From contig JBKBIP010000036.1 of NCBI GenBank assembly GCA_046297495.1, forward strand, positions 1-47,273: 47,273 bases of DNA, in the 5' to 3' direction. The stretch comes from JBKBIP01 sp046297495. GTDB taxonomy: Bacteria; Planctomycetota; Planctomycetia; Gemmatales; Gemmataceae. This document shows, piece after piece, positions 16,096 to 23,960 of the stretch. The notes beneath the pieces are model-generated. The model saw only the letters and a program-made list of their open reading frames with translations, ran no database searches and had not been told where the DNA came from. Position 1 is the stretch's first letter. Each line of letters starts with the position of its first letter. A program made the position numbers and the translations under genes.

Positions 16096-17199
16096 TCAAT
16101 GCCGCACGAAGGACATCACCACCTCGAAGGCAATCAACAGAATGATGATGATTTCCAGCAGCTCGTTGCGCGCGGTGGCGGCTTGGTCGGACAGCACTTG
16201 GTAGATGCCTTGGAGCACGTCCAGCTTGCGTTCGATGCTGCGCTCCCAGGTTTCGAGATGAAAACGGGCCGACAGGGTGCGATATACTCTGGCCAAATAC
16301 TGGTCCCCCACCAGCTTGAGCACGTTGCCGGTGCGCTCAAAGAGGTCGTTGATCTCGACCTTGAGCTGGCCCAGCACGCGCAAGGGGCGCATGTGGGTGC
16401 GCCAAAACGGATACAGGGACGTGGTTTGCCGTTCAATCAGGCGGCGGGCTTGTGTTAAGTCATTGTCCATGCGGTGGTCGAGATAACGGTATTCCAACAG
16501 CTGCAAGTTGGCGAACTCGATGATTTGCAGGGTTTCGTCACAATCTTGATCGATCAAGATGGCGGCGGCCCAGTCGGCGAGAAACAAGTCGTCCGGGCTG
16601 TAAGAGAGCCGTTGCCGCACCGATTGATTGACTTCCTCTTTGCTGAGCAGGCCGGCTTCGAGACTGCTCAGCCCCGCCAGCCAGTCGGCGTGTTGGTCCA
16701 GCAGTTCGGGCGGCGTCGGCAACGGCGCGCCCGGTATCAGTTGAAACACGAAATACTCTTCACTCCACGGACTCCAGGCGGCATCCTGGATGGCGGGTCG
16801 CAGTTTCTCGAACAGCGGGGTCGCGGCTTGGCGAGCGGCGCGCAGGAACGGCTCTGTGTCGGCCAAGCTCCCCGCCAAGCGCGTCAAGGCTTGGGGAGTC
16901 AGCTGAAAGGGAACGCCCATGGCCACGCTGGCGGCTGCGAAGTCGAAGACCGTCACTTCCGCCGTAGCGGACACCGTCCCCAATTCCGCGATCTCCAGAG
17001 GAACATTGTCCACCGGCAGATACAACGGTGACGGATGATACTCAAACGAACTCGGCGTCCGTTTGCGCCGCCGCAGCGCCTTGGCCTCGGCTGGCACTAA
17101 CTGCCGCGCCCATTCCATGTCCACTTCACCCCCCCAATCGAAAGCAATCAAAACATGCAACAGGCCGTTCAAAAGATTATCGGGCTGAAGAGGTGTCAT
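16096..17199 (-). CDS. Tail-anchored protein resembling the RMD1/DUF155 group
   Basis: The protein has 367 residues from the ATG at 17199, where AGGA lies about 6 bases upstream; the longer frame to 17295 adds non-protein-like sequence. The first 75 residues contain basic stretches and prolines, then mixed alpha/beta (about 76-200), a long helical segment (about 215-345) and a final hydrophobic helix (LLEIIIILLIAFEVVMSF) at the extreme C-terminus. A late helical bundle ending in LE-I-I-I-LLIA-EV is characteristic of the RMD1/Sif2/DUF155 family of membrane-anchored proteins, as I recall it. The N-terminal half does not match clearly, so I treat the assignment as moderate at best. Function is unknown. 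It sits alone between metF and a divergent region. Confidence 0.72.
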   Translation of the reverse strand: MTPLQPDNLLNGLLHVLIAFDWGGEVDMEWARQLVPAEAKALRRRKRTPSSFEYHPSPLYLPVDNVPLEIAELGTVSATAEVTVFDFAAASVAMGVPFQLTPQALTRLAGSLADTEPFLRAARQAATPLFEKLRPAIQDAAWSPWSEEYFVFQLIPGAPLPTPPELLDQHADWLAGLSSLEAGLLSKEEVNQSVRQRLSYSPDDLFLADWAAAILIDQDCDETLQIIEFANLQLLEYRYLDHRMDNDLTQARRLIERQTTSLYPFWRTHMRPLRVLGQLKVEINDLFERTGNVLKLVGDQYLARVYRTLSARFHLETWERSIERKLDVLQGIYQVLSDQAATARNELLEIIIILLIAFEVVMSFVRH

Positions 17200-17284
17200 C
17201 GTAAATCCTGGTTCAGCACGGGCGCTTTCGGGGGATATGGATACAATAGATATAGGGATTGGCGAAAAATAGGAGAAAGGCACC

Positions 17285-17512
17285 ATGAATGACACACCGC
17301 CAGCTAAGGAACTGCTGAAAAGAACTTGCCGATGTTGTCACGCGGCAATTCATCATTTGGCGCAGGCGCTCACCCGACGCGAGATGATCCTTCCCGCCTC
17401 GCAATCGGGAATTTTTTTAGTTCCTAATGGTGAACCATCGCGCATGGAGGGCATAGGGAACACGGCTAATTGGGGCTGTCTTTCAGTCTGCCCCGCTTCC
17501 GCACAGGTCTGA
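17285..17512 (+). CDS. Possible small protein of unknown function
   Basis: A 75-codon frame with a good ribosome binding site: AGGAG at about 17269-17273 and AAAGG at about 17277 precede the ATG at 17285. The peptide has a small Cys/His cluster (CRCCHAAIHH, residues 16-25) but no hydrophobic segment, no recognised motif and an undistinguished C-terminal third. It is divergent from the gene starting at 17199. The ribosome binding site is the only positive evidence; codon composition is less GC-biased than in neighbouring genes, so it may be spurious. Confidence 0.22.
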   Translation: MNDTPPAKELLKRTCRCCHAAIHHLAQALTRREMILPASQSGIFLVPNGEPSRMEGIGNTANWGCLSVCPASAQV

Positions 17513-17598
17513 GCGGAAACGTCCTAAATAAGCTGCCGTCTCTCCGCAGTCGTTGATGATTCCGGCGACGGTGCTCGGCAAAACAACGGAAAAAATCA

Positions 17599-17613
17599 CA
17601 TCCCCAGGGGATG
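17599..17613. promoter_or_regulatory. Perfect 15-bp palindrome, possible operator
   Basis: CATCCCC-A-GGGGATG is a perfect inverted repeat with a 1-base centre, too tight for a hairpin. It lies 134 bp upstream of the first CBS-domain gene and 43 bp upstream of its candidate promoter. A dimeric regulator site is possible but unproven. Confidence 0.3.
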
Positions 17614-17655
17614 GCCGATTTTTTAGTCGTTGAAGATCGTCTCTCGGCATAGAGT

Positions 17656-17684
17656 TTGCGTTAAGGATAAGCGCGAGCGAGAAT
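17656..17684 (+). promoter_or_regulatory. Possible promoter for the CBS/Usp cluster
   Basis: TTGCGT (17656-17661) and GAGAAT (17679-17684) are 17 bases apart, about 50 bp upstream of the ATG at 17733. Each box matches 4 of 6 consensus bases. Confidence 0.28.
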
Positions 17685-17732
17685 TCCAGCGTGTCTCTCG
17701 GATCCAAACTCATGCGTGAAGGAGACAAACCC

Positions 17733-18221
17733 ATGTTGGCATCCATGCACAAACCGTTTTTGGAGCTAACCGCGGCCGACCTGATGAGCCGGCATGTGGT
17801 AGTCATTCCCGAGGAGATGTCCCTCCGGGCCGCGGCGCATATGTTGTCCCAAGCCCATGTCAGCGGCGCGCCCGTGGTGGACGCGGATGGTCGTTGTGTC
17901 GGCGTACTGTCGGCGACCGATTTTTTGCACTGGGTTGATCGCGGGGAACAACTCGTGGAGCCAACTCAAGAAGAATGGGCCAATTATTGCTCGGAATGGC
18001 AAGTGCCGGCCGAGGAATTACCCGCCGACGCGGTTGGCAAGTACATGACGGCGGACCCCGTGCTCGTCGGTTTAGAGGCCTCGATCATCGACTTGGCCCG
18101 GCAAATGCTCGACGCCCACATTCATCGCCTCGTGGTGGTCGATGATCGACGATGCCCGATTGGCATTGTATCCAGCACCGATCTATTGGCGGCGGTCGCC
18201 TATGCCCATGAACGAAACTAG
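17733..18221 (+). CDS. Protein of two CBS domains (first copy)
   Basis: A 162-residue protein made almost entirely of a CBS pair (Bateman module): repeat 1 at about 13-68 (DLMSRHVVVIPEEMSLRAAA, then GVLSATDFLHW) and repeat 2 at about 104-160 (YMTADPVLVGLEASIIDLA, then GIVSSTDLLAAV). CBS pairs bind adenosine nucleotides and sense energy state; no catalytic domain is attached, so it probably regulates a partner. GGAG at 17721-17724 lies 8 bases before the ATG at 17733, which I chose over upstream in-frame starts at 17691 and 17712. The segment between the repeats (about 69-100) is rich in Glu and Trp. A second CBS gene and a universal stress gene follow on the same strand 81 and 65 bp apart, an arrangement typical of stress or low-oxygen clusters. 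Confidence 0.9.
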   Translation: MLASMHKPFLELTAADLMSRHVVVIPEEMSLRAAAHMLSQAHVSGAPVVDADGRCVGVLSATDFLHWVDRGEQLVEPTQEEWANYCSEWQVPAEELPADAVGKYMTADPVLVGLEASIIDLARQMLDAHIHRLVVVDDRRCPIGIVSSTDLLAAVAYAHERN

Positions 18222-18302
18222 GCGCCCGACCAGGAAGGGACGGGTCTGGCATCCCGGGCGGAGTCCCAGCCACCAGAGTCCATTCAACGGGGGAGTACGA
18301 CC

Positions 18303-18818
18303 ATGAAAACCAACGATATCCTCACCACGAGCGCTCCGCCCATGTATTTGCAAGCAGCGACCGCGGAAGAATTGATGACCGTCAACCCGGTGTCGATTCG
18401 CGCGGACGCCTCGGTCCGCGAGGCCGTGGCCATGCTGACCGACAAAGGCTTCAGCGCCGCGCCGGTGATTGATGGTGCCGGCCGGCCCATCGGCGTCCTC
18501 AGCCGTAGTGACATCATCGTCCACGACCGGGAAACCGTCGAATACGTGGCCGAAGTGCCGGAGTATTTTCATCGCTCCGACCTGCAAACCAGCCAAGGCG
18601 AGCAGTTGGCGCGGGGCTTCCAGGTCGAAAAAGTCGATCCCACTCGCGTGCGGGACATTATGACGCCGGTGGTGTTCTCGGTGGAGCCGACGACTTCGGC
18701 TCGCGCGGTCGTCGAGCAAATGGTGGCACTCCATGTCCATCGGTTATTCGTCGTCGATAGCGACGGCGTGCTGGTCGGCGTAGTCAGTGCCATCGACGTG
18801 CTCCGACACCTGCGCTAA
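18303..18818 (+). CDS. Protein of two CBS domains (second copy)
   Basis: A 171-residue Bateman-module protein. Repeat 1 (about 20-75) has ELMTVNPVSIRADASVREAV, GFSAAPVIDGAGRPIGVLS and SDIIVHD; repeat 2 (about 116-171) has DIMTPVVFSVEPTTSARAVV and VDSDGVLVGVVSAIDVL. The two repeats are separated by about 40 residues (YFHRSDLQTSQGEQL) that may be a partner-binding loop. Start ATG 18303 is preceded by a G-rich GGGGGAG at about 18288-18294. It differs clearly from the preceding CBS protein in sequence, so a recent duplication is unlikely. Probably co-transcribed with it and with the universal stress gene at 18884; nucleotide-dependent regulation of some partner is the family-level expectation. 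Confidence 0.9.
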   Translation: MKTNDILTTSAPPMYLQAATAEELMTVNPVSIRADASVREAVAMLTDKGFSAAPVIDGAGRPIGVLSRSDIIVHDRETVEYVAEVPEYFHRSDLQTSQGEQLARGFQVEKVDPTRVRDIMTPVVFSVEPTTSARAVVEQMVALHVHRLFVVDSDGVLVGVVSAIDVLRHLR

Positions 18819-18883
18819 GCAATCCAGTTTGGCGTGCGGCAGGGGCGTGCCATTGCCGCTTGATAGATACGGAGAGAACGGCC

Positions 18884-19369
18884 ATGCGCGATGTACAAAC
18901 GATTGTGTGTCCGGTCGATTTTTCGCCGACGGCAAGGGAAGCTTTCGAAGTGGCCGGCGCGCTGGCCGTCTCTCATCACGCCCGCTTGGTGGTCTTGCAC
19001 GTTTGGCAAGCCAATGAACCATTGGTCAGTTTTGGCCGTATCCAAGTGCGTGTGCGGACCGAACAACCACGCTCGCAACTCTGGCAGCAGTTGCACGCCC
19101 TACAGCTGTCTGATCCGGCAGTGCGGGTGGAATACTGGTTGACGGAGGGGAATCCCGCCGACCAGATACTGGAAATCAGCCGCCAAGTTCATTGCGATTT
19201 AATTGTCATGGGCACGCGCGGTCAAACCAATCTCCGGCAGTTGCCACTCGGCAGCGTGGCCGAGCGCGTGCTGCGTAAAAGTGGTTATCCGGTGTTGACG
19301 GTGGGTTTACCCCCCGATGACGGAGTGAGGCGGGAACCCGCACGCGATCACGCTACCGCCCTGCATTAG
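18884..19369 (+). CDS. Universal stress protein, ATP-binding UspA type
   Basis: A 161-residue single-domain UspA-fold protein. It begins with TIVCPVDFSPTAREAFEVAGALA and continues with RLVVLHVW. The nucleotide site is complete: MGTRG, nine residues, then LGSVAERVLRKS (the G-2X-G-9X-GS pattern of ATP-binding Usps), followed by a PVLTV strand. Ribosome binding site GGAGAG at 18871-18876 is 7 bases before the ATG at 18884, which I preferred over 18860. Family role: ATP-binding stress protein acting in starvation, oxidative or low-oxygen conditions, with no known enzymatic reaction. It follows two CBS genes, which bind similar nucleotides, supporting an energy-stress cluster. The C-terminal about 15 residues (PPDDGVRREPARDHATALH) are disordered-looking. 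Confidence 0.93.
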   Translation: MRDVQTIVCPVDFSPTAREAFEVAGALAVSHHARLVVLHVWQANEPLVSFGRIQVRVRTEQPRSQLWQQLHALQLSDPAVRVEYWLTEGNPADQILEISRQVHCDLIVMGTRGQTNLRQLPLGSVAERVLRKSGYPVLTVGLPPDDGVRREPARDHATALH

Positions 19370-19563
19370 CCTCCGTACTTGCAAGGCGGACAAGCAGATA
19401 AGGAGCAACAGAGCGACCCAGCGCGTACAAGGTGGCGCGGCGGCCGGAGGCAGGGTTTTGGGGTACCGGCCGCTTGCCCACTTTTCCCGGCGAACGGAGG
19501 CCGGGCTGTTCCCGGCTCAGATTGCCAACGGTCTCCCGCTCGCCAAAAAATTCTCTTAAACCG

Positions 19564-19761
19564 TCATAGCCCAAACAGGTGCGACAGACCCAACAACCAT
19601 AGCAACAAAAAACTCAAGCCCCACCACAACATCAACCACCAATCGCTTCGATAATCGGTGGTTTGCGTGGGAGGTGTGGCTCCCGCGGCGGCGCCGGCGG
19701 CAGGGAGGGGCGGAAGGGTCGAGTCGGTGCTCGGCTCTCGCGCTTCGGTGTCAGTGGCCAT
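19564..19761 (-). CDS. Tiny tail-anchored membrane protein
   Basis: A 65-residue protein with a disordered N-terminal half rich in Thr, Ala and Pro, and one long hydrophobic segment at about 40-62 (WWLMLWWGLSFLLLWLLGLS). It has an excellent ribosome binding site on the minus strand (GGAGG 7 bases before the ATG at 19761), which is the main reason to call it real. No family is recognised. It is oriented against the flanking CBS/Usp and cytochrome genes, so it is a separate unit. A membrane-peptide or regulator role is possible but unsupported. Confidence 0.6.
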   Translation of the reverse strand: MATDTEAREPSTDSTLPPLPAAGAAAGATPPTQTTDYRSDWWLMLWWGLSFLLLWLLGLSHLFGL

Positions 19762-20143
19762 GAGGATGCCTCCAAGAGTAAAACATGATGGGGAGGAAAT
19801 GTTGCGGCCAGTCAGACAAGCAACTCGGATGCCGGACGTGAGCGGGCAACGTCAGGGAGCGGGTGGAACCAGCGGCGAACCAATGGAACATTCGATCCCT
19901 ACCGGAAGTCCACATGGCAGAAGACATCAATCATGGAACAACGGACGCGGTAGCCGGAGGTTGAGGGAAGAGAACATAGGAAGGAGACGATGCCACGACG
20001 CCTCGGAGTGGGAGAGCGCGCGGTTGAGCACAGGGGCTGTGCGGAATTGGCACGGAGAGTCGTATCACAGAGGGAGAAGATCGGGATAGCCGAACGATGT
20101 CGTTTTGGTTTCTTCTCCCAAAAAAGTCAGAAGGGAGATGCTT
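19762..20143. other. Intergenic region without recognisable features
   Basis: The 382 bases between the tiny membrane protein and the cytochrome gene are purine-rich. Frames run through it (for example 19658-20089 plus), but with no ribosome binding site, motif or protein-like composition. No repeat or convincing promoter found. Confidence 0.55.
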
Positions 20144-20575
20144 ATGCGGCGGAGTTACTTTTTCTTGGCGATCTTGGCATTGTGTTTGCCTTTAGCGGAC
20201 AGCGGTGCTCAAGAGGATAAAGTGGACGAATTGATGAAGAAAAAACTCACGCACTCGCAACAAATTTTAGAAGGGATCGCCTTAAACAACTTCGACAAAA
20301 TCGCCGCCAACGCGGACGATTTGGTATTGATTAGCAAGGCCACCGAATGGCGCGTCGTCAAATCGCCGCAATATGAATTGCACAGCAACGATTTCCGCCG
20401 CAGCGCCATCACCTTGGCCCAGATGGCCCGCGACAAAAACCTCGACGGCGCCACACTCGCCTATTTGGACATGACGATGAGCTGCGTCCGATGTCATAAA
20501 TACGTCCGAGAAGTGCGGATGGCCGGTCTGGATGGGGAACGCCCCCTGCTGGCAGTGAAAGCACCGGCGGAGTAA
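20144..20575 (+). CDS. Secreted small c-type cytochrome, c'-like
   Basis: A 143-residue protein with a signal peptide (MRRSYFFLAILALCLPLADSGAQ), four predicted helices and one heme-binding CVRCH near the C-terminus (C114, C117, H118). A four-helix layout with a C-terminal heme motif fits cytochrome c' or a close relative acting in electron transfer or gas binding in the periplasm. The start at 20144 is set by AAGGGAG at 20131-20137; the alternative ATG at 20138 abuts that site and 20105 is too far upstream. The gene is followed by a strong intrinsic terminator. Neighbours are stress-type CBS and Usp genes, consistent with redox or oxygen response, though that link is inference. Confidence 0.85.
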   Translation: MRRSYFFLAILALCLPLADSGAQEDKVDELMKKKLTHSQQILEGIALNNFDKIAANADDLVLISKATEWRVVKSPQYELHSNDFRRSAITLAQMARDKNLDGATLAYLDMTMSCVRCHKYVREVRMAGLDGERPLLAVKAPAE

Positions 20576-20628
20576 ATGGCGTTCTTGAATTCGATGGATG
20601 CGTCGGACCCCCCGATGCGCTGGTGTTG

Positions 20629-20669
20629 GCCTCGGTCTGGCCTCTGGTGGGCTGGACCGAGGCGTTTTT
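20629..20669 (+). terminator. Intrinsic terminator after the cytochrome gene
   Basis: GCCTCGGTC (20629-20637) pairs with GACCGAGGC (20655-20663). The stem continues inward for five more pairs including two G-T pairs, leaving a 7-base loop. A run of five T follows at 20665-20669, 54 bp after the stop codon. Confidence 0.75.
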
Positions 20670-20748
20670 CTTGACACGAACATTCCTGCCGGAGTATTAA
20701 GCGGAGCCACGCCAACTATATTCAAATCGCTTCCGTGCTCGATACGCC

Positions 20749-23460
20749 CTATCCCTGCTCCCCGTTCCCGATCCGCGCCACCCGTCCCGTGGCGCCGTCC
20801 ATTTCCACCAGGTCGCCGTCGCGCAGCCAGTGGGTGACATCGCCGAGGCCGACGATGGCGGGAAGGCCCATCTCGCGGGCGACGATGGCCGAGTGCGACA
20901 AGAGGCTGCCGCGCTCGACGAGCAGGCCGGCGGCGATGGGAAAGAGCATCACCCAGCCAGGATCGGTGCGTTCGGCCACCAGGATGTCGCCGTGGCGCAA
21001 GGTGGCATGGCGCGGGTCGCGGACGACGCGGGCCGGACCACGAACAATGCCAGGACAGCAGCCTAATCCTTGGCGGCTGTCACCGTCAGGGGTCGCGGCG
21101 GCGGCGGGGCGGTGGTTCTGGTAGGTGTTCCCCTGTCCGACCATTCCGAAGGTCTCGAACCGCTCGGCGGGGGCGGGGAGTTGGCGATAGCGCTCGAAGT
21201 CCGCCTTGCGTGTGGCGGCTAGGCCGCGCAGGTCGGCGCAGGTGGCGGTTCCCTCGACGAAGCCGAGAATTTCCGGCACTTCCAGGTAGAAGACATCGCG
21301 TGGATCATCGAGCAACCCCAGCTCGTGGAAGCGCCGGCCCAGCTCGACGAAGATGCGCCGCACCCGGCCAAACAGCCGGGTGCGCTCGAAACGCAGGTTC
21401 TCACGGTCGCGGACCCGATCCCGCGCCTGCCGCAACACCCAGCGAAAGATCAGGCGGCGGATCGGCTGGCGCCACGAGAGGACGGCCAAGGCGCGGCGCT
21501 CGGCGGCGGCGCGGGGAGTATCCTCGTTCCCAGACTCCGCTTGGGGGGGAGGTGCTTTGTTTGGCTCCCCTTGGTCAGCAAGCATCTTCGCCAGTTGTCC
21601 CACCGAGCGCAGCAAGATCAGCGGGTCGTCTTCCAGTGTCGGACTTTCGAGTTTCAATTCCTCCAAACAGCGGTCGCCGAATTGGTCGAGATATGCTTGG
21701 AAAGCGTGGGCGAACGCCGGCGCCTGAGACATGTTATGATCCATCGCAGCGCGGCTGCCGTCACAGAGGGCGGCCACCAATTCCGGGTGTGGGGCGGCCA
21801 GCTCGGCCATCGCACGGACGCGGCGGGCTGGCGCGGCGCTGATCATGCCCCCTTCGCCGCACAGCAAGTCGTTGTGCAGGCTGCCGGTGTCATCACGGCA
21901 CCATGTCGTTGTCAGCTTGCGCAGGCTGCCGAAGAAGATCATGGCCAAGAAATCATTGATCAGCGGGGCGTCCCAATGTTTCAGAAGTTGCAGTTCCAAA
22001 TCGCGGTACATGGCCGCCAATTCATCGGCACGTAACTGACTCAAATCCGGTTTGCTGGTTCCCAACGCGGCATCCAGCCGGCGATAGAACGCATCCATGG
22101 TCCCCGCGAGGCGCCAGTGCTGTTGGATCAGACTCGCGGCGCTGACTAGCAGATGCCAGCTATCGGCCAACCGCTCTCCCAACGACGATTGGCGCAGCTC
22201 GTTGGCCACGTCTTCCGGCAGTCCCTCGCGCACGCCCATCATCTGTTCCATGAAGCGGCGATTGACGGTGAAGCCGGGCAGCAGAGCCAAGGCCCGATAC
22301 CAACTGTACAAGTTGTAATAAATCCGCCCGCGAATGAGGCCCAGCATGCGCCGGAAGATGTCATCGTTGCGGCTCAGCTTGGCCTCCGGCACGCGCAGGA
22401 TGCGGCAGAATTGGCGATAGACTTCCTCATAGACGTGGCGGGCGAAGGAGAAGGTCAACGGCGTGGTGATGCCGCTGTAACTTTCGGCGATGTTGCTATT
22501 GTCCCACAGGTTGCGGGCGCCATCGGGATCGGCTCGTTCGGCCAGCGTGGTAATGGGGCGGGCTTGCAAGAGATACAGTTGTCCCTCGGCGATGGCCCAT
22601 TCGATGTCCTGCGGTCTGCCGAAAAAGCGGCCGGCGCGGTGGGCCAGCGCGGCGACGGCCAAGGCATAGTCACCATTCAGGGCGGGTGCGTCGGCCTGCG
22701 CGTCCGGCACCGGCTCGGCCCGCACGCCTTCCCCGTCCCCCGGCGCCGCGACATGCCGGAGTCGCTTGGTGGCAATCCGTTGTGAAAGGATATTCCCGTC
22801 ACGATCCACATGAAACGTGTCGGCGTCGCACTCGCCGGACACCAGGGACGTGCCCAGGCCATACACCGCCGCCACCACGGCCACGCCGCGCCGGCCGCTC
22901 ACCGGATCGGCCCCGAACGCCACGCCCGCCACCTCCGCCGGCACCATGCGCTGAATCAAGACCGCCGGAGCGGGGGGGGGCAGACTCAGGCCATGTTCCC
23001 GGCGATACGTGATCACTCGTTCGCTGAACCCGGAACGCCACACCGCCGCCACCCGGTCCGCCACCTGCTCCGCCGGCACGAACAAGAAGCTTTCCAACTG
23101 GCCGGCGAACGAATGCTGGGCGCCATCCTCATCGACCGCCGACGAGCGCACCGCCACGAACTCGCCATGAGGACAAAGCGTTGTCAGCGCTGCGGCGATC
23201 TCCGCCCGCAAGGCGGCGCTCGGCTGGACCGCCGCGACGAGCGCGCGCAGCATGTCGGCATCATCCGTATGGGCAATCTGCTGTCTTTGCTCGTCCGTCA
23301 AACTGTCGTGAAACGCCGCTGGCAGCACGACGAACCAGGGGGGAATCGGCAAGGCGGCGGCTTGCAATGCCGCCAAGGCGCGGGCTTTGCCGCCGATGGG
23401 AAGAGTGGGATCGACTTGGTTGGAAGATAGGGTATACATGGATGGTATCATTAAGGTCAA
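20749..23460 (-). CDS. PEP-synthase / rifampin-phosphotransferase-like enzyme
   Basis: A 903-residue phosphotransferase of the PEP-utilising family. The N-terminal ATP-grasp-like domain has PIGGKARALAAL (about 21-32), FVAVRSSAVDEDGAQHSFAG and IEWAIAEGQLYLLQARPIT (about 280-300). A long middle part (about 310-760) shows no PEP/pyruvate barrel signature. The C-terminal swivelling domain has the phosphohistidine in GSLLSHSAIVAREMG (H856). Domain order and length match the rifampin phosphotransferase type, which transfers the beta-phosphate of ATP to a small molecule, rather than PEP synthase, whose barrel comes last. The true substrate is unknown; antibiotic resistance is not implied. Start candidates are TTG 23460 (GGAG 9 bases upstream), ATG 23451 and ATG 23439; I keep the longest because of the ribosome binding site. 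It converges on the cytochrome gene. Confidence 0.85.
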   Translation of the reverse strand: MTLMIPSMYTLSSNQVDPTLPIGGKARALAALQAAALPIPPWFVVLPAAFHDSLTDEQRQQIAHTDDADMLRALVAAVQPSAALRAEIAAALTTLCPHGEFVAVRSSAVDEDGAQHSFAGQLESFLFVPAEQVADRVAAVWRSGFSERVITYRREHGLSLPPPAPAVLIQRMVPAEVAGVAFGADPVSGRRGVAVVAAVYGLGTSLVSGECDADTFHVDRDGNILSQRIATKRLRHVAAPGDGEGVRAEPVPDAQADAPALNGDYALAVAALAHRAGRFFGRPQDIEWAIAEGQLYLLQARPITTLAERADPDGARNLWDNSNIAESYSGITTPLTFSFARHVYEEVYRQFCRILRVPEAKLSRNDDIFRRMLGLIRGRIYYNLYSWYRALALLPGFTVNRRFMEQMMGVREGLPEDVANELRQSSLGERLADSWHLLVSAASLIQQHWRLAGTMDAFYRRLDAALGTSKPDLSQLRADELAAMYRDLELQLLKHWDAPLINDFLAMIFFGSLRKLTTTWCRDDTGSLHNDLLCGEGGMISAAPARRVRAMAELAAPHPELVAALCDGSRAAMDHNMSQAPAFAHAFQAYLDQFGDRCLEELKLESPTLEDDPLILLRSVGQLAKMLADQGEPNKAPPPQAESGNEDTPRAAAERRALAVLSWRQPIRRLIFRWVLRQARDRVRDRENLRFERTRLFGRVRRIFVELGRRFHELGLLDDPRDVFYLEVPEILGFVEGTATCADLRGLAATRKADFERYRQLPAPAERFETFGMVGQGNTYQNHRPAAAATPDGDSRQGLGCCPGIVRGPARVVRDPRHATLRHGDILVAERTDPGWVMLFPIAAGLLVERGSLLSHSAIVAREMGLPAIVGLGDVTHWLRDGDLVEMDGATGRVARIGNGEQG

Positions 23461-23899
23461 AGAAGGGTTCTCCGCTCGGATATTCTAACAGCGCATTCTC
23501 ATTCCATCACCTTCGGACTTTTGATTCTCCGAAGCGTAGGCGGCGTGTCCAAAGTGAGTGAAAAATGGGGTTCCTCAGAAAAGTCGCGGCCGTTCATGCG
23601 GAGCGGCGCCTCATTGGGAACGTGGAGACAGAGAGTTATTCTTGATAAACGGCGGCTCATTTTATTCCACGCTTGGGCGTCCCATGTCGGGAAAGGGGGG
23701 GGGTGGAGTGGAATGGAATGAAAAATGGAATGAAAAGTCACGAAGTCAAGACCTCATTTACGTTTTTTACCGCAGGGCATGTCGCCTCTATCCTTTTCCT
23801 TGGGCAAGCGACGAGCTTGGAGTATTAAACATATGCTCTACCATACTCACGCTTTGCCGCGGTATTCACGATCATGTCAGGAAGCAATACGGCGCTGGA
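23461..23899. other. Intergenic region with G-run and short tandem repeats
   Basis: Between the minus-strand enzyme start and the next minus-strand gene's terminator. It contains a run of nine G (23695-23703) followed by tandem GGAATGGAAT and AAAAATGGAATG units to about 23738. Small frames on both strands (such as 23499-23741 minus) look spurious. I see no convincing promoter for the minus-strand gene starting at 23460. Confidence 0.5.
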
Positions 23900-23935
23900 A
23901 CAAAACCGGCCCACGGAACCGATCCGTGGGCCGGT
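23900..23935 (-). terminator. Intrinsic terminator after the cysteine-rich barrel gene
   Basis: A perfect 13-bp stem, ACCGGCCCACGGA (23905-23917) with TCCGTGGGCCGGT (23923-23935), and a 5-base loop. On the minus strand it is followed by TTTTGTT, 25 bp after the stop at 23961. Confidence 0.8.
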
Positions 23936-23960
23936 GGGAAAGGAGAAAAACGCCGTCGCT

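Noticed and set aside
23499..23741. An 80-codon minus-strand frame
   Set aside because: Built on the G-run and tandem GGAATG units; low complexity and no start signal.
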